From NCBI GenBank assembly GCA_006937955.1, contig SSNP01000292.1, positions 189,101 through 253,100 of the forward strand: 64,000 bases of DNA. The letters run 5' to 3'. Each line of letters starts with the position of its first letter. Position 1 is the stretch's first letter. A program made the position numbers and the translations under genes. This document shows positions 56,100 through 64,000 of this stretch, in pieces. The stretch comes from Pachypanchax playfairii (lineage: Eukaryota; Chordata; Actinopteri; Cyprinodontiformes; Aplocheilidae). The notes below the pieces were generated by a model that saw nothing but the letters and a program-made list of their open reading frames with translations, ran no database searches and was not told the origin of the DNA.

Positions 56100-56785
56100 G
56101 ACAGGAGATTAAGAAGTGTGATGGGATGAAGGAAAGGCTGGAACTTCAGGTTGACAAGGATACACAGAAAACAAGTACATATCACTGAATAAAAAGCTGC
56201 TTCTGTTGAACTCCAGAGGCTTGTAAAGTAAAATACACACACAAAAGAATTTCAAATAAGCAACAAAAGCTGTTGTAAAAGGCCTCAGAGCTGACCTGCA
56301 GAGGCAGTCAGTGTTCACCACTTCATCTGCTCTGACTCAGCTATGAAGAGTTACAGGGCAGGCTGCATGCAGGAGGAGAAACTCTCTGCCACAGTGGGAA
56401 CATCTTCACACATTTGGATGCTTTCAAGGTCAGAAAACTTTTGATATTTGAACATCAGAAACAAGGACTCCACCTTCGCAATGGCTCTATTAAACACCAG
56501 ATCGCTGGTAAATAAGACATTTTTATTGAATGACTTCTTCCAAACCTGCTAGCTAGATATCATGTTTCTGACTGAGTCTTGGCTTTAGAGTGGTGACTGC
56601 GTACACCCCTCTGACATTCTTCCTCCCTACTGCTCCTATTTTAATAAACTATTGGGTTTTTGAAAAAGTTGTCTATATTCAGCTTCAGGAGTACTTGTCT
56701 TTTCATAATATATCAGAATTTTTTTTTAAACCTGTCATAGCACTGAGAGTGCTCTTTTACAAGTTTTTAATGATCTTCTTTTAAT
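56100..56785. other. Intronic DNA without recognised features
   Basis: Only a weak plus-strand LINE-like phrase near 56480-56590 (LLNTRSLVNKTFLLND-like), probably the outer part of the LINE fragment that follows. Confidence 0.4.
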
Positions 56786-56789
56786 TGCC

Positions 56790-57165
56790 GATTCGGGCAG
56801 TTCAGCAGCTTTGATTTTACTGGATTTATCAGCAGCCTTTGACACTGTTGACCACAACATCTTTCTGTCATGCTTGGAGTTGTGTGTTGGTCTCTGTGGT
56901 ACTGTTCTCCAGTGGTTTAGATCTTACCTTCAAGGTAGGACTTTTTCTTTTAATCTGGGTCCTTTTACCTTGGCACCCGTGATATGTGGGGTACCCCAGG
57001 GCTCCATTTTTATCTTCATTATACATGCTCCCATTAGGTTCTATCTTTAGGAAGCACAACATTACCTATTTTGCTTATGATCTTCAGGTTTATTTATCCC
57101 TTTCATCTGGCTCAGGTGTGAACTCCACTGATGTACTATTTGCCTGTCTCAATGACATCAAGCAA
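56790..57165 (+). pseudogene. L2-like LINE RT fragment
   Basis: The frame encodes SAALILLDLSAAFDTVDHNI, CGTVLQWFRSYLQGRTFSF, GVPQGSIF and, after a frame change, LPLGSIFRKHNITYFAYDLQ. These are RT palm motifs of an L2-type element different from the 57420 copy. The second catalytic box reads FAYDLQ in place of Y/F-ADD-TQ, so it is dead. Cut on the right by a Tc1 end. Confidence 0.8.
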
Positions 57166-57295
57166 TACACTCACCGGCCACTTTATTAGGTACACCATGC
57201 TAGTAACAGGTTGGACCCCCTTTTGCCCTCAGAACTGCCTCAATTCTTCGTGGCATAGATTCAACAAGGTGCTGGAAGCATTCCTCACACCTGTG
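57166..57295 (-). mobile_element. Tc1-like element end fragment
   Basis: CTCACCGGCCACTTTATTAG and GTACACC are the terminal repeat of the Tc1-like family seen at 7116-7530. The adjoining GTTGAATCTATGCCACGAAG (complement) matches the transposase end there. Only one end is present. Confidence 0.8.
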
Positions 57296-57419
57296 TTTTG
57301 AATCAGCTGGTGCTGTGTTACTGTTTGGTGTTTAAAATTTGATAAGAAGCTGTCTGCTTAAGCATTGCCAGCTCAGATGAGGGAAAAGTTGTCAAAAAGT
57401 CAGACTCCTGTTTGATTCT

Positions 57420-59960
57420 ATTACTACTACTGTCATTTAGCAGACGCTTTTATCCAAAGCGACTTACATTGAGAGAACATACAAGCAAGAATTCAAAGAG
57501 AAGGAAAAAATATAAGGAGGCGGACTGTTTGGAGTCCAGTTTAATTCCGACGCTGATACATCAAGTGTATCAATTTTTTTTTTCGCTATCATAAATCATA
57601 AATTAATCCTACATTAAGACTGAAAGTGTTCTTTAAAGAGGTGAGTCTTAAGTCTGCTCTTAAAAGTAGCTGCCGACTCTGAGGATCGGACCGAGTTTGG
57701 TAGGTCATTCCACCATCGCGGGACAACAGAGGAGAAGAGTTTGGAACATGATCTCATGCCACGTTGTGGTGGAAGAGCTAGGCGTCTTTCAGCGGCTGAG
57801 CGTAGCTGACGCGTGGGAATGTAGGTTTGGATGAGGGAGTGAAGGTACGTAGGAGCTGTGTGTGTTAGAGTCTGGTAAGCCAGAAGCAGAGCTTTGTATT
57901 TGATGCGTGCTGCAACTGGAAGCCAGTGCAGAGAAATGAGCAGCGGAGTGACACTAGCCCTCTTGGGCTGGTTGAAGACCAGACGTGCTGCTGCGTTCTG
58001 AATCATCTGCAGAGGTTTAACCGAGGACGCCGGAAGACCGGCCAGCAAAGAGTTGCAGTAGTCGATCCAGGACAAGACCAGGGCCTGGACCAGAAGCTGT
58101 GTGGTGTGGTCTGTGAGGAAGGCTCTGATTTTCCTGATGTTGTAAAGAGCGAATCGACATGAGCGAGCTACGGAGTTAACCTGCTCTTTGAAGGACAGCT
58201 GGTTGTCCAGTATGACACCAAGGTTCCTGGCGGAGGTTTCGGGGAACAGCGTGATGGAGTCAAGCTGCACGCTTATCTGAGGAGGTAAGGAGTTACTGGC
58301 AGGACAGACAATGAGGTCAGTTTTGGACAGATTAAGCTGAAGGTGGCGATCCCTCATCCACGCCGAGATATCTGAGAGGCAAGCAGATATCCGCACTGAG
58401 ACGGATGTATCGTCTGGAGGGAACGAGAGGAGGAGCTGAGTGTCCTCAGCGTAGCAATGGTATGAGAAGCCATGGGAGCGAATGATCTCGCCTAATGAGG
58501 TGGTGTATAAAGAGAAGAGGAGAGGACCAAGGACCGAGCCCTGCGGGACACCCGTCGCCAGCTCATGCAGACTGGACATCTGTCCATGCCACGAGACTCT
58601 GAAAGATCTTTCCGCAAGGTACGAGGTGAACCACGAGAGGACCGGTCCCGAGATGCCAAGCTTAGATAGCGTCGAGAGGAGAATGAGGTGGTTGACGGTG
58701 TCAAAAGCAGCAGACAGGTCAAGGAGTACGAGTACTGAGGAGAGACCAGTCGATCTGGCAACCCGTAGTGACTCTGCAACTGAGAGAAGAGCGGTTTCAG
58801 TGGAATGGCCTCGCTTAAAGCCTGATTGATAAGGATCAAGTAGGTCGTTGTCGTGGAGGAACTGTGAGACTTGAGTGAAAACGGCTCGCTCTAGGATCTT
58901 GGACATGAACGGTAGGAGCGAGGTAGTTACCTACCTGGGCCGGGTCGAGCGACGGTTTTTTTCAGCAGCGGAGTGACAGTGGCTTGCTTGAAAACTGAAG
59001 GAAAGATGCCAGTTTTCATGGAAGAGTTTATAATGTGGGTTATTGCAGGTTTGACAGCAGGAAGAATGCTCAGCAGGATATCTGTAGGAATCGGATCCAG
59101 AGGACACGTGGTTGGATTAGATTCCACTACGAGTCGGGAGACTTCGTCCTCATTCAGTAAGCGGAAGGAGCAGAGTGATTGACCGGAGGAAGGATGGACC
59201 AGACTGGGATGGTCAGGCTCGGAAAACTGATTTTTAATGGAGGCGATTTTGTCGGTGAAGTAGGTGGCGAACATGTCTGCAGTCAGCCCGGTGGGTGGCT
59301 GAGCAGGTGGAGGACGGATAAGAGTATTGAATGTCTTGAACAGTTTTCCCATGTTAGGAGCATTTTGGATTTTGTTTTGGTAAAAAGCTATCTTGGCAGC
59401 CTTTAAGCAGGATGTGAAGCTAGAGAGCTTTTGCTGGTATTCGGACAAGTCAGAGAGATTTTTGGATTTGCGCCATTTCCTTTCAGCTGCTCTCAGACCA
59501 GCTCTGTGATCCCTCAGAGTGTCTGTGAGCCACGGACTAGGACGCTGCCGGGCGGCCAGCTTCGACACACGAGGGCAGACTTCGTCCAGAGAAGAAGCTA
59601 GTGAGGAGCAGAGCGTCTCTGTTGCCTCATTTACAGGCAGAGTTGAGAGCACCGAGTAAGAAGGGAGGGAGGAGCAGACATGCTCCGATAGCTGCGAGGG
59701 AGTGAGAGATTGAAGGTTTCTGCGGTAGGAAACAGTCTTTACTTTTGCGTTAGGTACGTAAGGGATGGAGATGCAGAATTTAATCAGGAAGTGGTCTGAG
59801 AGGTGCAGCGGTGTGACTTGCACGTTACCTGCAGTGCAGTTTCTGGTCAGTACCAGGTCCAGTGTGTTGCCAGCTCTGTGTGTTGGGGGAGTCTGGACCA
59901 GATTGAGATTGAAGGAGTGGACCAGGGCCACTCCTGAGAAGACAAAGCTGTGTGGGGTAG
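57420..59960 (-). pseudogene. Longest L2-type LINE copy; frameshift and YAED active site
   Basis: Minus strand. 59931-58927 encodes the region before the RT (THRAGNTLDLVLTRNCTAGN, SDHFLIKFCISIPYV, FKQATVTPLLKK); 58906-57614 encodes the RT (MSKILERAVFTQVSQFLHDN, LVLLDLSAAFDTVNH, GVPQGSVLGPLLFSLY) and C-terminal block to HLFKEHFQS. An extra A in an A run near 58958 and a missing GGCCAGTC segment break the frame between them. The catalytic box reads CYAEDTQ where other copies have CYADDTQ. The endonuclease is almost absent (truncated at about 59960). The 3' tail has AATGTAAGTCGCTTTGGATA, then a GTA repeat end. Confidence 0.92.
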
Positions 59961-60369
59961 TGATGCTCAGTCCTGGTCCTGAAGGCCTTGTTGTTAATAT
60001 GTTTATTATTCATTTGTCCTGTAAAAAACCTTCTGACCCTGTCACTTTAATTTTTACACAGAAAGATACAAAAGATTAACTCTGGTAGATAAAACAAACT
60101 CACAGCATTGCTATCCTTCCCCTCCTCTCTCCCTTTTTCCTTTTCCACAACCCTTTAGGATTTTATTATGACCAAGCGATCAGAAATACAGTCTAAACTG
60201 TAATTTGGGAAAAAAGCAATCAAAAGGATTAAATTGTATTTGTTCATTTACATTTATAAAATAAAACCAGTGATAAACATTTTCCAAAAATATTTACTAG
60301 TGGGTTAACAAACGGGTTTCTTCAGGTAAACAATTTTACATTTAAGATAAGATTCAACTTTATTCATCT
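59961..60369. other. Intronic DNA without recognised features
   Basis: No family motif on either strand. Confidence 0.4.
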
Positions 60370-60598
60370 GTCGATGCATTTAAGAATAAACTTAAAACTC
60401 ACTTGTTCCTGCAGGCATTCTCAGCTCGGTAGATAATGGATATTATGACCATCATATATTTATGTCTATTTTGTTGTACACTGTTTTTATTGTATCTTTT
60501 TCTGTATTTTTTATTTTTTTTGCTCCTTTATGTGAAGCACTTTGTGACTTCTCCTGTCTGTGAAAGGTGCTATATAAATAAAATTTACTTACTTACTC
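60370..60598 (+). mobile_element. LINE 3' end
   Basis: AAGAATAAACTTAAAACTCA is the end of an L2-type ORF (FKNKLKTHLF-like), followed by a T-rich 3' UTR and GAAAGGTGCTATATAAATAA with an ACTTACTT tail. Confidence 0.7.
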
Positions 60599-61375
60599 AT
60601 CTCACAATGGAGAAATTCACTGTAACAGGCTCTCAAAGTACACACAGTGGGGGGCGCAAAAAAAAAAGATTGAAAGGTGCATCATTAAGAGAGAAAATTA
60701 AAACAGAGTAACACTAAAAATAAAATATAAAATAAAATAGATTGAATAAAAACTGTCTAGAATGACTAAATACAAATATTCAAAAACATCATGTTTAAAT
60801 GAATTTAAAACATTATTACTATGTTATATGGATTATTTTTGGGAAGATTTCACGCAACTGGCCTAAATTAGAACTTGTTGGGATCAATCCATCAAAGTGA
60901 GCTCTGTGTGTAACTCAAATGTTTTCCTTCTGATATGGAACTGAGATGATAATTTTATCAAATTGGGTTATCAAATTGCTCTTGCATGCTAACGTTAGAT
61001 TAACGAATGGGCAAATGTTCCTTCTGATTTTCCAGCCAGGACACAATGAACTTTTCTGAAAATAATAATGTCATGACCGAATGCTCCTTATGGTTGTGTA
61101 CTAATCCGACTGAACTGTTAAACTATAAGGTTTAATGATTTTCTCTATATCTCCAGCCATGAGATCAAAACCTGGGATTTATTTGTTGCATTCTGAGCAC
61201 TTTAAATTTAAACAATAGATAACATGGTGTGGTTCTCACTAACAAGATGAAACTATCTCTTTAAGGGGTATTCAGATATTTTAGACATGGTTCTAAATAA
61301 ACTCTGAAGTTTTAACAATAGTAGTAAGTAAGTAATTAAATTTTACTGATACAGTACTCATTATTATTATTTATT
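60599..61375. other. Intronic DNA without recognised features
   Basis: AT-rich. No gene seen. Confidence 0.4.
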
Positions 61376-61460
61376 TCAAGTTCAAGTTTCAAGTTTATTT
61401 ATTTATTTATAAAGCGCCAGTTCATAACAAAGTCATTTCAAGGCACTTTACAGAAAAATT
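61376..61460 (-). repeat. Retroposon tail fragment
   Basis: TTATTTATTTATAAAGCGCC, then TCATTTCAAGGCACTTTACA, resembles the complement of a LINE/SINE 3' end (CTGTAAAGTGCCTTGAAATG). Confidence 0.45.
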
Positions 61461-61869
61461 AACCATTTAGAAAACATTTCCTATCTAATTCCTATTCCAA
61501 CTAGAATAACAAAAGGTGAACACTTGATATACTACATCTGAAATTCCACTGAACCCGTCTTGAAGAGATCCAGTGAAGTTTGGTGTTTGTTATCACAGCT
61601 GGTTTAACAAACATATTTGTTCCTCTCAGACTGAACTTAGTCTCCCTCAGTGGGAAAACAACTTGGCATACTATCGGGTAATTGTTGATCTTTATTTGAA
61701 CATGATTAGAAGTGTTTTAAAATTCACTAGATCTGACCTCTCCTCAAGCCTTCTGCGTGCTCGCCTCCGTCGTTAACACTATGCAGCTATAACCTTTCTT
61801 TGAAGCATTTTGTTACGATAACTAATCACTGAGAGGGAGATGACCTGGTACATGACCTGAGCAGGTGAT

Positions 61870-62130
61870 GCAGGTTACACGAGGCCTATGACACTGCAAA
61901 GAGGCCTTTTAAAGAACCATGGTGGTCTTCTACACTCTTTCAAGCCCGACAACTGGATCCTGATTAAAGACTTCTGGAGGAAGCACGGGTTATGCGAGCA
62001 CTGGCAAGTTCCAGTCAAGGTTCTGCTTAACACCAACACAGTGATAAAAGTACCTGAAAGAACCACTGCAGGATGCTTTTACTTGTATCACATGGTCCAG
62101 ATCCTGAATCGGAACCAAACCTGATCAGGG
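61870..62130 (+). pseudogene. Endogenous retrovirus remnant: integrase C-terminal part
   Basis: A short frame has the layout of the C-terminal domain of a gammaretrovirus-like integrase: a 'W.L.K...RKH' core, a 'W..P..VLL.T.T..KV' strand pair and an 'ERTT' segment, followed by a stop near 62122. Only this end is present. No catalytic core, gag, env or LTR was recognised nearby. It is an old, inactive copy. Confidence 0.7.
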
Positions 62131-64000
62131 GAAAAAGCGGATCTCTCAACCACAGAGCATAATAATCTCTGAGATTTCGCTCTGGTAGGGTTACTCCTAC
62201 CCACCCAACCCCCACAAGCAGGAGCATGTGAAACAGACAAGTGGAGATGGAGCAACCACAACTTCTAACATCACTCTTCAGTCCAACATCGAGGATCTTG
62301 TTAAAGGAGGACTTATTGTGAAATGTTGTTTTATTGTGTGTGTTTCTAAACTGTTTTTCTAGCACTTATAAACTATTTCATTGTTACAGCCTTATCTGAA
62401 GAAGCTGCTCCTCTTAAAAGTTTTCAGATGCTTCTTTTTACTAAAATGAGGTTCCTTCTGAAAAAAGAGGATGGTAACTTCTTTTCCTAAACATTAATTG
62501 AAGGTGGGAGCTATTTCATGATATTTACACTTAAATTACCACAAATGATAAAGGAGATATAGGATATGTTTTAAATTGATTTGTTTTTTTATTAATTTAT
62601 TTTCAATCTTATTTGTTTGTTTATTTAGTTTTTTTCTTTTTTCCTTCTTCCTTCTTTATTTGGATTCTGGCCTCAGCTCTGGTGAGATACATAGGCCAAA
62701 GGGCCAAAGGTAGTCAGGTGAGAACCAGTTTCAACCTAAGTTAACCTGTGGGGTTTATGCTTTCATTTATTTATTTATTTTTTCTCCATTTATTTTAATG
62801 TATTTTGTTTTAATTTCTTTTTTATCTCTTTTGTTTCTCTGGTGGATCTGGTGTTTGGGGGATGTATGTTTTTGTTTTAATCTTACTCAGTGAGTCTCAA
62901 CACTTGGTCTGGTTGTAGTTTCACTAGCTCTACACCATCTTTTCAGAACAGTGTGGCACCAGGACGGTCTTCTTGTTGCACCAGTTGATGCCAATAAGGT
63001 AATCGGTGATGAATGTTTAACTGCAGTTGCTAATAACAGTCTCACGTCTGGGCGTGAACATTTGACATCTCTTGTGCACACATTAGGATAGCAGGGCTCC
63101 ATAGCACAGGGGGGCCTGCATGTTGTTTCTCCAGGGTCATGGTGGACATCTATTCCAAAAAGGCTGGTTCTTGTTAGTGTTGTTTTAGTATTGTTATTTT
63201 TGTTTGTTTGTTTTTGTCTGTCTGCGTGTTCTGTATTGTTTTATGCACTGTTTTTCTGGTGGATGACTTCGTTGGCACAGGATTCTTCTTCTCTTCAGGT
63301 GCAGGACTCCAAGGTGAGTGGTTCATCAACATAGACAGGTTCCGGTCTTGGTGTGATGGTAAACCTTTCTTTTAGATCAGGATGTTAATTGTTTGCTACT
63401 GCTTAGTAGGAGAATTTACATCTTGTTAGTTTTGGGTGGTTGTCCTTGTTTTTGGTTATTTTTAGAGTATTTTATTCTTTTAGCTTCAGTCTTTCTCCAG
63501 CAGGGTTTTGTGTGATTTTAGCCAGTGTTTTTTTTGTCTCCAGTCATTTAGATGAGGTGGGGTTTTGATTACGTCTTTGCATGGTGATTTTATTCCTTAT
63601 ATGTGTCCTTTGGCTTCTGTGCAGATACTGTATGGGTGATTAAAGGGGACTGACTTGTGTTTTTGAGTGTCTGATTTGTACTTTTTTGATTAGTTTTAGG
63701 GTCTTGTTTTTCAGGGATTTAGCATTCCTTAAGGGGATGATTAGGAATTATTTTACGTTTTTTTTCTTTCTCTCTTATGTTGTCTTTTCTGTTTTTTTCT
63801 TAACATTTTATTTTATTTCATTCTTTTTTTCTCTTTTAATCTTATTTTTGTTTTATTATATTTTATTTTTAGTTGTGAGGTGGGCTTCAGTGCTTAACCT
63901 GGTTGACACTTGAAGTGGTCACTGTAGGTCAGAACAATTTGGGTTTACATTACATTGTATTGTATTACATTGTCTATGATTGCCCTAAAGAGAGCTAGGG
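62131..64000. other. Right end of window, no recognised genes
   Basis: T-rich on the plus strand from 62580, with a short minus-strand frame at 62887-63102 that has repeat-like composition. No MARK3 exon (such as one ending in IMEYASG) was found. Confidence 0.4.

Overview
The window is nuclear DNA of a teleost fish. The evidence is a spliced vertebrate kinase gene with GT-AG introns, embedded in a typical teleost transposon mix: L2-type LINEs with a CYADD reverse transcriptase, Tc1/mariner, PIF/Harbinger with a MADF gene, hAT MITEs with 8-bp target duplications, a Penelope-like element with a GIY-YIG region, solo LTRs and tRNA-derived SINEs. No operons, no CRISPR array and no stand-alone tRNA or rRNA genes were seen.

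The backbone is the middle of one minus-strand gene, a MARK/PAR-1 kinase best matching MARK3. Ten coding exons, all with consensus splice sites and compatible phases, run from 56086 (kinase lobe, GEVFDYL) down to 18789 (spacer ending KLTRR). The first kinase exons lie beyond 64000. The KA1 exons were not found and probably lie left of base 1. Everything between the exons is intron, and most of that is repeats.

Region by region. 1-1400: a separate small minus-strand three-exon gene (about 205 aa) with an RGG-rich N-terminus and a P2X7 C-terminal-like domain. 3.4-18.7 kb: MITEs, a Harbinger element split by an LTR, LINE fragments, a frameshifted THAP exon and a solo LTR. 18.8-22 kb: two MARK3 exons, a SINE and a Penelope-like element ending about 20 bp from a splice donor. 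22.4-30.2 kb: a 7.8-kb array of a 22-bp monomer. 30.5-32.2 kb: three MARK3 exons. 32.6-37.9 kb: a Tc1 element broken by an LTR and by LINEs, with a 729-bp assembly gap. 38-42.3 kb: an LTR split by an L2 LINE, then three MARK3 exons. 42.6-46.2 kb: a 12-bp-based minisatellite with a SINE in it, a TCTA microsatellite, a small terminal-inverted-repeat element carrying a captured piece of the P2X7-like gene, and the HRDLK exon. 46.7-55.9 kb: one intron filled by a nest of insertions five levels deep. 56-64 kb: the last kinase exon in the window, then L2 LINE copies (one with a YADD to YAED change) and a retroviral integrase remnant.

The least ordinary content is two DNA elements carrying pieces of host genes (45.25-45.67 kb and 50.9-53.16 kb), the P2X7-like gene that lacks the usual upstream cysteine cluster, and the homogenised 22-bp array inside a kinase intron. 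Identifications are from reading translations and motifs by eye; no database search was run.
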